38,666 nucleotides of DNA from Thermodesulfobacteriota bacterium. GTDB taxonomy: Bacteria; Desulfobacterota; Thermodesulfobacteria; Thermodesulfobacteriales; Thermodesulfatatoraceae. The stretch is from positions 1 to 38,666 of the forward strand of contig JAADDY010000091.1 in the NCBI GenBank assembly GCA_013153725.1, read 5' to 3'. Shown here one piece after another: positions 21,399-29,342 of this stretch. Position 1 is the stretch's first letter. Every line of letters starts with the position of its first letter. The notes beneath the pieces were generated by a model. That model was not told the DNA's origin and ran no database searches. It saw only the letters and a list, made by a program, of their open reading frames with translations. Position numbers and translations under genes: made by a program.

Positions 21399-22349
21399 TT
21401 AGAGATAATCTGCAATTTCCTCCCACAGAATGGGCTGGGTGCCCACTTTTCCGACCACCACCCCGGCAGCCTTGTTGGCCAGGGTGACCACTTCTTCCAG
21501 CGGGAATCCGGCGGTATAGAAGGCGCTCACCGTGGCGATGACGGTATCCCCGGCCCCGGAGACGTCGTAGACCTCCCGGGCTTCAGCGGGGAAACGTCTC
21601 TTTATCTCGGGATGATGGAGATAGATGCCCTCCGCCCCCATGGTGACCAGCATGAAAGAGAAATCATATTTCCGACAGAGGTGTTCGCAAACGGTGCCCA
21701 TATCTCTCGCAAAAAGCCCCTCGGCCTGAGCTATCTCTTTCAGCTCTTTGAGATTGGGAGTAACGCAGGTGGCCCCGCGATACCGCTCCCAGGAAAGACC
21801 CTTGGGGTCCACCATCACGATGAGGCCCTGTTTGCGGGCTTCTTCGATGAGCCAGTTGGAAAAGCCGTCTTTCAGGAAGAGCCCCTTGGCGTAATCCGAA
21901 AGGATTAATCCGTCTATGTCGGGAAGCATTCTTTGCAGATTTTCCTTCAGGCGTTCCGTGGTTTCCTCTCTGGGGGGAGAGCGGTCCTCGGCATCGATGC
22001 GCAAGAGTTGCTGCGAGGAGGCGATGATTCTCGTTTTGACCGTGGTGGGGCGGCCATCTTCTTTTACCAGACAGGAGGCCCCGATTTCCTTCTCCCGCAG
22101 AAGAGAGAGAAACTCCTCTCCTTCCTGGTCGGCGCCGATGAGGCCGGAAAGTTCCACCTGGGCCCTGAGCCCCCGGAGATTGTTGGCCACGTTGGCGGCT
22201 CCCCCCAGGGTTTTGGTGATGTAACGCAAATTGAAGACCGGCACCGGAGCTTCCGGGGAGATGCGTTCCACGTCTCCCCAGAAGTAGCGATCAAGCATTA
22301 CGTCTCCTATCACCAGGAAACGCAAGGCTTTCAGGGGATTATCCGGCAT
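21399..22349 (-). CDS. rfaE1: PfkB-family kinase, D-glycero-beta-D-manno-heptose-7-phosphate kinase (RfaE domain I)
   Basis: [47 protein letters not shown]; start trimmed from ORF 22430. Confidence 0.9.
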   Translation of the reverse strand: MPDNPLKALRFLVIGDVMLDRYFWGDVERISPEAPVPVFNLRYITKTLGGAANVANNLRGLRAQVELSGLIGADQEGEEFLSLLREKEIGASCLVKEDGRPTTVKTRIIASSQQLLRIDAEDRSPPREETTERLKENLQRMLPDIDGLILSDYAKGLFLKDGFSNWLIEEARKQGLIVMVDPKGLSWERYRGATCVTPNLKELKEIAQAEGLFARDMGTVCEHLCRKYDFSFMLVTMGAEGIYLHHPEIKRRFPAEAREVYDVSGAGDTVIATVSAFYTAGFPLEEVVTLANKAAGVVVGKVGTQPILWEEIADYL

Positions 22350-23379
22350 GGGCTTCGGCGGTTTCCGTGGCTTCTTTCTTGGAAGGTAGACCGGCCAGTT
22401 CCCGAATCTTGGCCTCGATTTCAGCGGCAAGTTCGGGCTTCTCCTGAAGGAGACGTCTTACGTTCTCTCGCCCCTGGCCCAGGCGTTCTCCCTGATAGGA
22501 GTACCAGGCTCCGCTCTTGTCGATGATGCCCATCTTGACCCCGAGGTCCAGAAGTTCGGTATATCTGGAGATTCCTTCGCCGTAGTAGATGTCGAATTCG
22601 GCCTCTTTGAAGGGTGGGGCCATCTTGTTCTTGACCACCTTGACCTTTACCCGGTTGCCAACGGGTTCGCCGCCGTCTTTGATGGTGCCAATGCGGCGAA
22701 TATCGAGCCGGAGGCTGGCGTAAAACTTGAGCGCGTTTCCTCCGGGAGTGGTTTCAGGGCTTCCGTAGCCGCCCATCCCGATCTTCATGCGAATCTGGTT
22801 AATGAAGACCACGGCTGTTCCCGTGCGGGCGATGGCAGCGGTGAGCTTTCGCATGGCTTTGGACATGAGACGCGCCTGAAGCCCTACCTGGACGTCATCC
22901 ATGGCCCCTTCTATTTCAGCCTGGGGCACGAGAGCCGCCACCGAATCCACCACGATGACGTCCACCCCGCCGCTGCGAGCCAGGACCTCGGCGATCTCAA
23001 GGGCCTGTTCTCCGGTATCCGGCTGGGATACCAGGAGGTCATCCACGTTAACGCCAAGCTTCTGAGCGTAATGGACGTCGAGGGCGTGCTCGGCATCGAT
23101 AAAGGCGGCGGTGCCGCCGTCTTTCTGGGCCTCCGCGATGACGTGCAACGCAAGGGTCGTCTTTCCGGAAGATTCCGGCCCGAAGATCTCGGTGATGCGG
23201 CCTTTGGGGATGCCGCCGATTCCGGTGGCAATATCAAGGCCCAGGGAACCACTCGGGATGACGGCGACATCCCTTATTTTGGGCGCCTCTCCCAGGCGCA
23301 TTATCATCCCGCGCCCGAACTGGCGCTCTATCTGTGAAATTGCAGCCTCAATGGCCTTCTTTTTGTCAAGTCCTGCCAT
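22339..23379 (-). CDS. recA: Recombinase RecA
   Basis: [50 protein letters not shown]; start trimmed from ORF 23418. Confidence 0.98.
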   Translation of the reverse strand: MAGLDKKKAIEAAISQIERQFGRGMIMRLGEAPKIRDVAVIPSGSLGLDIATGIGGIPKGRITEIFGPESSGKTTLALHVIAEAQKDGGTAAFIDAEHALDVHYAQKLGVNVDDLLVSQPDTGEQALEIAEVLARSGGVDVIVVDSVAALVPQAEIEGAMDDVQVGLQARLMSKAMRKLTAAIARTGTAVVFINQIRMKIGMGGYGSPETTPGGNALKFYASLRLDIRRIGTIKDGGEPVGNRVKVKVVKNKMAPPFKEAEFDIYYGEGISRYTELLDLGVKMGIIDKSGAWYSYQGERLGQGRENVRRLLQEKPELAAEIEAKIRELAGLPSKKEATETAEAHAG

Positions 23380-23452
23380 GAAAGGATCCCTCCTGCGCCT
23401 AAAATGGCCGTTTGGCACATTTTAAACGCTTTCCAGAGAGAATTTAAGGGCC

Positions 23453-24280
23453 TTAAGAGGCCTTCTCCGCGCCTTTCTCCACAAAGAGATGCACGTCCTG
23501 TTGCGGATAAGGGATGCTGATTCCTTCCTGGTCAAAGGTTTTCTTGATCTTTTCGGTGAGGTCAAAGCGCACAGCCCAGTAGTCGCTGGTCTTCACCCAG
23601 GGCCGAAAGACCAGGTTTACGGAACTGTCCGCAAGTTCGGCCACCGCAATGGTGGTGGCAGGATCCTTCAGGATGCGCGGGTCTTTAGCCGCCAGTTCCC
23701 AGAGGATGGCTTTGGCCTTGTCGATGTCGTCTTCGTAGCTTATCCCCACCACGAGATCGATCCGGCGGGTATCGTTGGCGGTGATATTGGTGATGATGTC
23801 GCCCAGAATTTTGCTGTTGGGTACGATGACCTTTTGATTGTCCGGAGTGTGCAAGATGGTGTTGAAAAGACCGATCATCTGTACCCCGCCGGTAACGCCG
23901 GCTACAGTCACCGCGTCGCCCACTTTAAAAGGCCGAAAGAGGATAAGCATCACTCCGGCAGCGATGTTCGAGAGGGAATCTTTGAGGGCCAAGCCGATAG
24001 CCAAGCCCAAGGCACCAAGGATAGTAAGGAAAGACGTGGTGTTGATTCCTAACTGACTTGCTGCTGCAATGAGAACTACAACTATTAAGGCGTAATAAAT
24101 GAGACCACGCAAAAAGTTCGATAAAGTAGGATCGATTCCTTTACGATCGAAGATTCTGCCGAAGAAGTTGGCGATTCTCTTGGAGAGCCAAAACCCTATA
24201 ATGAGAACCAGTAAAGCTCCAATGATCTGCGGAGCTTTGGCTAAAAGATAGACCTTCAAGGCTACAATCAGTTCCTGCAT
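23453..24280 (-). CDS. MscS-family small-conductance mechanosensitive ion channel
   Basis: LGALGLAIGLALKDSLSNIAAGVMLILFRPFKVGDAV. Confidence 0.95.
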   Translation of the reverse strand: MQELIVALKVYLLAKAPQIIGALLVLIIGFWLSKRIANFFGRIFDRKGIDPTLSNFLRGLIYYALIVVVLIAAASQLGINTTSFLTILGALGLAIGLALKDSLSNIAAGVMLILFRPFKVGDAVTVAGVTGGVQMIGLFNTILHTPDNQKVIVPNSKILGDIITNITANDTRRIDLVVGISYEDDIDKAKAILWELAAKDPRILKDPATTIAVAELADSSVNLVFRPWVKTSDYWAVRFDLTEKIKKTFDQEGISIPYPQQDVHLFVEKGAEKAS

Positions 24281-24442
24281 CTCCTCCCTCCTAAAATGTT
24301 TTTCAAGTCAAAAGCATTCTATATGAGGGTCTCTTAAAAATCAAAGACTTTTTAACGTTTTTGAGACCAAGGGAGATTAATTGCAAAGCAAAGAGGGAGA
24401 GTTACAATGCCAATTTAAAAGCTTTTCTGGAGGTGGTTTTCG

Positions 24443-25576
24443 ATGATCATCATTTTGAAACCTGATGTTACGCCGGAAAGTCCCGAATATCAAGTTCTCA
24501 TGAAGTATCTCTCCCAGTTTGAGGGGGTACGGACACACATAGCGGAATATCAGGGTATCACCCGCAAGGTGGTGGAGATTCACCTCATAGGTGATACACG
24601 AAAGGTCCCCGTTGAGGTCATCCAGAGTTTACCGGGGGTGGAGAAGGCCATCCGAATCTCGGCGAAGTACCGTCAGATTGGGCGCCACGGTGACCTGGAA
24701 CCCATCGGTTTCGATTACAAGGGGCTCCATTTCGATCAGAACTCCTTTCACGTCTTTGTGGGGCTCTGTGCCGTGGACACCAAAGAGAACACCGAGGCCA
24801 TCTTCAAAGCCCTAAAAGAAAATGGCATCCGCACCGCTCGCATGGGAGCCTACAAACCTCGCACCTCCCCTTACGACTTCCAGGGCCACGGCAAGGAATG
24901 CCTCCCCTGGCTCTTCGAACTTGCCGGCAAGTACGACATCGCGGTCATTGCGATGGAAGTTCTCGCCCCGCATCACATAGAGGAGATCTGGGAAGCCCTT
25001 GAAAAGACCGGTCACCCCACCGGGGTCATGCTTCAGATTGGCACCCGCAACGCCCAGAATTTCGAGTTGCTCAAGGCGGTGGGGAACCAGCAAGAGTTTC
25101 CCGTGCTCTACAAACGCGGGATGGGGCTTACGATCGAAGAAAGCCTGAACGCCTGCGAATACATCGCAAGCGAAGGCAACCACAACATTATCTTCTGTTT
25201 GCGGGGGGTGCGGACGCACCTCGGAGAACCCCATCGAAACCTGGTAGACTTTGGTCACGTGCCGGTGATCAAGCGCCTTACGAAGCTTCCGGTCTGTGTA
25301 GATCCTTCGCACCCCATCGGTTCCAGGGTGAAGGCCCCTGATGGTATCCGCGATATCTATCATGTGGCTGCTCAGGGGGTCATTGCCGGGGCCAACATGG
25401 TCCTGGTGGAGTTTCATCCGGTACCAGAAAAGGCCCTCTGCGATGGTCCACAGGCCCTATATCTCGAAGAGCTCCCCTGCTTCATGGAGTATATCAACCA
25501 GGCTCGTGAGGCTTATCTGAACATGAAGGACATCGTGGCCCGACACACCATGCAAATGATGGCCCCCAAGCCTTAA
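24443..25576 (+). CDS. DAHP synthase-like (type I-beta/KDO8P-like) aldolase, divergent 3-deoxy-7-phosphoheptulonate synthase
   Basis: GAYKPRTSPYDFQG, MLQIGTRNAQNFELLKAVG, VCVDPSHPIGS, LVEFHPVPEKALCDGPQAL. Confidence 0.85.
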   Translation: MIIILKPDVTPESPEYQVLMKYLSQFEGVRTHIAEYQGITRKVVEIHLIGDTRKVPVEVIQSLPGVEKAIRISAKYRQIGRHGDLEPIGFDYKGLHFDQNSFHVFVGLCAVDTKENTEAIFKALKENGIRTARMGAYKPRTSPYDFQGHGKECLPWLFELAGKYDIAVIAMEVLAPHHIEEIWEALEKTGHPTGVMLQIGTRNAQNFELLKAVGNQQEFPVLYKRGMGLTIEESLNACEYIASEGNHNIIFCLRGVRTHLGEPHRNLVDFGHVPVIKRLTKLPVCVDPSHPIGSRVKAPDGIRDIYHVAAQGVIAGANMVLVEFHPVPEKALCDGPQALYLEELPCFMEYINQAREAYLNMKDIVARHTMQMMAPKP

Positions 25577-25578
25577 CG

Positions 25579-26511
25579 ATGAAGTTTCCCTCGGCGGTCT
25601 TCGGCCCGGTCAAATCTCGGCGCCTGGGGCTCTCCCTGGGGGTTGATCCCCTGGGAAGCCCCAAGGCCTGTTCTTTCGATTGCCTCTATTGCGAGATCGG
25701 CCCCACCAAAATTCACACCCTGGAGCGCAGGATCTACCGCCCCACCGCAGAGGTTAAGGAGGCCTTGCGCCAAAAGCTAAAGGACCCGGAACTTCATTTT
25801 GAGGTCCTCACCTTTGCGGGCCTTGGAGAGCCCACTTTGCACCTCGAGCTCGGAGAGCTCCTCACCTTTGCGAGAGAGCTTACGGATCGGCCCCTCTGCC
25901 TCCTCACCAACTCCTCTCTCTTCTGGCAGAAGGAGGTGCGCGAGGCTGTCAGGGCCTGCGATATCATCCTTCCTTCTTTGGACGCGGGGAGGGAGGAAAC
26001 CTTCAAGCGCTTGAATCGCCCGGTTGAAGGCTTGAGCCTTGCCAGAATAATCGCAGGCTTGAAGGCTTTGAGAGAAGAGTTTTCCGGTGAGATGTGGCTC
26101 GAGATCATGCTGGTGGCAGGTGTCAACGACACCGAAGAGGAGCTTCAAGCCCTCACCTCTGCTGTAAAAGAGATTGCCCCGGACCGGGTACAGCTCAATA
26201 CCATCGATCGTCCTCCCGCTTATCCGGAAGCCCGGGCCCTCCCTCTAGAAAAACTCGAGGAGCTCGCGGCCCTTTTCACCCCGCAGGCAGAGGTGATCTC
26301 GCGAGAGGCCCTGGAAAAGAAGGGCGGAAGGCGCGCGCCGAAGGAGGAAGAGATCCTCGCCCTGGTTTCGCGTCGCCCTTGCCCCTCCGAAGAGATCTCA
26401 GAGGCCCTCTCCTGCGACTTCAAGGCCACTCTGGGATTGCTTCAGCAGCTCGTGAAAGAGGGGAAACTCAAGACCCGTGTCCACCAAAGGAGGCTCTACT
26501 ATTACCTCTAA
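25579..26511 (+). CDS. Radical SAM protein (COG0731-like) with C-terminal winged-helix-like region
   Basis: CSFDCLYCEIGPT (CX3CX2C), FAGLGEPTLHLELGELL; C-terminal EEEILALVSRRPCPSEEISEALSCDFKATLGLLQQLVKEGKLK. Confidence 0.88.
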   Translation: MKFPSAVFGPVKSRRLGLSLGVDPLGSPKACSFDCLYCEIGPTKIHTLERRIYRPTAEVKEALRQKLKDPELHFEVLTFAGLGEPTLHLELGELLTFARELTDRPLCLLTNSSLFWQKEVREAVRACDIILPSLDAGREETFKRLNRPVEGLSLARIIAGLKALREEFSGEMWLEIMLVAGVNDTEEELQALTSAVKEIAPDRVQLNTIDRPPAYPEARALPLEKLEELAALFTPQAEVISREALEKKGGRRAPKEEEILALVSRRPCPSEEISEALSCDFKATLGLLQQLVKEGKLKTRVHQRRLYYYL

Positions 26512-27493
26512 GGTTCGTCTCGGGATAACTCTGGGATGCCCGGCAGGCGTCGGGCCGGAAATCGTCCTCAAGGCCCTGGGGCACCCTTTTCCAGAAGATC
26601 TGGAGCTTACCATCTTGGGGGACGAGAATCTCCTGTCTGAGGCGGCAGAGAGGCTCGGTCTTCCCCGTGCAACAAACGTGATTTCTCTTTCTTCCCTTCC
26701 TTATAATCCCGGAAACCCCGCTCCGGAGACGGCCTCCGCCATGGTGCGTTACATCAAAGAGGGTGTGCGCCGCTGCCTGGCTGGCGAGTTAGACGGCCTT
26801 GTTACCTGCCCCATAAGCAAGGCGGCGCTCAAGATGGCCGGGGAGCCTTACCCGGGTCATACCGAGATGCTCGCCGCCCTGACCGGAGCCCAAAAGGTGG
26901 CCATGGCCTTTTACGGGGAGAGGCTTTCCATCGTTTTGGCCACCATTCATGTGCCTCTGAAAGACGTCCCCGGGCTTCTTTCGGTGGCACGCCTGCTAGA
27001 GGTAAGCCGCCTGGCCCATGATTTTTTGCGAAAGGATCTCGGCCTTTCGCAGCCCAGAATGGCCCTGGCAGCCTTGAATCCCCATGCCAGCGAAGGAGGG
27101 CTCTTTGGCAACGAGGAGGAAGAAATCTTGGTCCCCGCGGTGAAAAAGGCCCAAAGGCAAGGGCTTCCCCTTTCCGGGCCTTATCCGGCCGACAGTCTCT
27201 TTTACCGGGCGGCTAAAGGAGAATTCGACCTGGTGGTCTCCCTCTATCATGATCAGGGGCTCATACCCTTCAAACTTCTCCATTTCGAAGACGGCGTAAA
27301 CGTGACTCTCGGGCTTCCCATCGTGCGGACTTCGGTGGATCACGGGACGGCTTATGATATTGCCGGTAAGGGGATCGCCAGCGAAAAGAGCCTCCTTGCC
27401 GCCATCAGGCTGGCCTACCGCATGGCCAAGAACCGCCTAAAGGGCCTCGAGCTCGATGCGCTCCCCGTTTCCGCAAACGAAGGCCAGCATTAA
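26477..27493 (+). CDS. pdxA: 4-hydroxythreonine-4-phosphate dehydrogenase
   Basis: LGITLGCPAGVGPEIVLKAL; YPGHTEMLAALTGA; YHDQGLIPFKLLHFEDGVNVTLGLPIVRTSVDHGTAYDIAGKG; exact start uncertain. Confidence 0.94.
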   Translation: MSTKGGSTITSKVRLGITLGCPAGVGPEIVLKALGHPFPEDLELTILGDENLLSEAAERLGLPRATNVISLSSLPYNPGNPAPETASAMVRYIKEGVRRCLAGELDGLVTCPISKAALKMAGEPYPGHTEMLAALTGAQKVAMAFYGERLSIVLATIHVPLKDVPGLLSVARLLEVSRLAHDFLRKDLGLSQPRMALAALNPHASEGGLFGNEEEEILVPAVKKAQRQGLPLSGPYPADSLFYRAAKGEFDLVVSLYHDQGLIPFKLLHFEDGVNVTLGLPIVRTSVDHGTAYDIAGKGIASEKSLLAAIRLAYRMAKNRLKGLELDALPVSANEGQH

Positions 27494-28684
27494 GGAGAGA
27501 TAGTCCCGCACGTGGCGGGTGATGAGGAAGTTTTCTTTCACGAACTGGTGAGCCTTTTGCCCCATTTCGTAGCACTTGTCCTGGTAGAAGAGAAGATACC
27601 GGATTCGCAGGGCCGCCCCTTCAGGAGTGTGGACCAAAAAACCCGTGTGATGGTTGACCACCTGGAGCCTGATCCCGCCGGTGTCGCCCCCGATTACGGG
27701 TTTGTACTTCCACATGGCTTCGGTTACGGTGAGCCCAAACCCTTCTTTGATGGATTTCTGGAGGACCACCTGGGCTGCCCGCTGGAGGGCGTTGATGGTG
27801 CGATGGGCATCCGGAGGAAGGTACAGGATGTGGATGTCTGGATGGTCTTTGGCCGCCGCCAGCACCTCCTGATAGACGATCTCCCCTTCCGGATCGTCTG
27901 CCGCCCCACCTCCGGCGTAAACCAGCTGAAAGGGCAGGAACTTCATGGCCAGAAGGGCTGCTCTGATTACGCCCACCGGATCTTTGAAGCGATCGAAGCG
28001 GGAGACCTGGAGCACGATGGGTTTGGCCGGGTCGAGGCCAAAACGGTCGTAGACGGATTTGATTTCCTCTGGAGGAAGTTCCATGTTCTTTTCCGTGAGA
28101 GGATCAATGCTCGGGGGAATGATGTATTGCGGTTGTGGTAAGGGCTGGGTGAAATCCGGCATGGAGAAGATGCTCGCATCGTAATCCACCACGATGTTCT
28201 TCAGATAGCGCCAGACCGGCCGGTATGGGCGGGAAAGATCTATGTGACAGCGCCAGATCCAGCGATTCTTCCTCTCCGGCATGAACTTGATGAGAAAGGC
28301 CGGCTGAGGATCGTGGATGAAGACGAAATCGGCCTCTCGCAGAAACTTTTCGAGTTTCTCAAACTCCTTGCGGTTGTTCTCCTCATATATTTTGATGGCC
28401 TTTTCGGTGAACTCGATGGGGAACCCCTGGAGTGCATTGTGGAAAGACTTGGTCACCTGGAAGAAGGTGTCGTCGCCGGAGATGACCTCCCACCTCACCG
28501 AAAGCCCCAGGGCTTCCATCAAGGGCACCATACTGCGCAGGATTTCCGCCACTCCACCACCATAGCGTGTGGAATTTACGTGAAGTACCCTGGCCTCTTT
28601 GAGGCGAGAAGCCATTTGGCGCAGCTGCTCTACGACATCGGGGCCCACGATGTTTTCGTAGCGTGCTAAGAGGTCGTTATTCAT
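27437..28684 (-). CDS. treT: GT4-family glycosyltransferase, trehalose glycosyltransferring synthase (TreT)-like
   Basis: RVLHVNSTRYGGGVAEILRSMVPLMEALGLSVRWEVISGDDTFFQVTKSFHNALQG; EGFGLTVTEAMWKYKPVIGGDTGGI. Confidence 0.85.
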   Translation of the reverse strand: MNNDLLARYENIVGPDVVEQLRQMASRLKEARVLHVNSTRYGGGVAEILRSMVPLMEALGLSVRWEVISGDDTFFQVTKSFHNALQGFPIEFTEKAIKIYEENNRKEFEKLEKFLREADFVFIHDPQPAFLIKFMPERKNRWIWRCHIDLSRPYRPVWRYLKNIVVDYDASIFSMPDFTQPLPQPQYIIPPSIDPLTEKNMELPPEEIKSVYDRFGLDPAKPIVLQVSRFDRFKDPVGVIRAALLAMKFLPFQLVYAGGGAADDPEGEIVYQEVLAAAKDHPDIHILYLPPDAHRTINALQRAAQVVLQKSIKEGFGLTVTEAMWKYKPVIGGDTGGIRLQVVNHHTGFLVHTPEGAALRIRYLLFYQDKCYEMGQKAHQFVKENFLITRHVRDYLSLMLAFVCGNGERIELEAL

Positions 28685-29342
28685 GGTTTTCCTCGAAATA
28701 GTCTTCGAAGACCGCGGCTAATTGCTCTCTTATTTCCGTAAGAGTCAGAAAATACGGATCAATGGCAGCCAAACGCACAGCGAGATCGTCGTAAACCGGA
28801 GAAAAGGCCGAAAGCCAGGCCCGAAAGTCGTCTACCCGGTTGGGTGTGCGGCGCCTGGCATCGATGAAATGATAAAAAATGCTTCCCTGTGAGAGTTTCG
28901 GTACTATCTCCCGGAGTTCCCGCGGGTGCGCCAATCTTTGCCCCGTATCGATCACCACTATCTGGCTCTTTACGAAATAGAAAGGCTTTTCGGCTTTTCT
29001 CCAAGGCAGGTCAAAACTCTCGTCGAAACGCTCTTCGAGCACGTTGAGGAGCTCTTCCCGCAATTCTTCAAAATCGTGGAATTCGTAAGGTGCAATGAGG
29101 TTCAAACGTTCCGCCAGGACCCAATCGTGAAGGTCCCGGTGGACCCAGGCGGCGAAATCGTTGTGGAATTCCGGGTGGTCAAAGGAGGGCCGCAGTTTCC
29201 GGGCACAGAAATGGTAGTAGAGACACCCCACCTCGACTTCGCGGAGATGGTCCAGAAGCTCGGTCAGGATGTAGGCTTTGATACCAGTCGAAATGGAGAC
29301 CAGGGCACAATCTTTGACATGGAAGAGGATTTCTTCAGGCAT
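28677..29342 (-). CDS. DUF5752-like protein of unknown function with internal tandem duplication
   Basis: 221 aa between otsAB and treT; two halves align by eye (G-x-[LI]-[YF]-Y-H-F-x2-AR ... DF-x-AW ... L-x-[EL]-[LI]-RE-x-L); overlaps each neighbour by 8 nt. Confidence 0.7.
   Translation of the reverse strand: MPEEILFHVKDCALVSISTGIKAYILTELLDHLREVEVGCLYYHFCARKLRPSFDHPEFHNDFAAWVHRDLHDWVLAERLNLIAPYEFHDFEELREELLNVLEERFDESFDLPWRKAEKPFYFVKSQIVVIDTGQRLAHPRELREIVPKLSQGSIFYHFIDARRRTPNRVDDFRAWLSAFSPVYDDLAVRLAAIDPYFLTLTEIREQLAAVFEDYFEENHE

Noticed and set aside
22350-22430. N-terminal extension of the rfaE1 ORF
   Set aside because: Pro/Lys-rich out-of-frame read of the recA 3' end; [16 protein letters not shown] at 22349 is the natural start.
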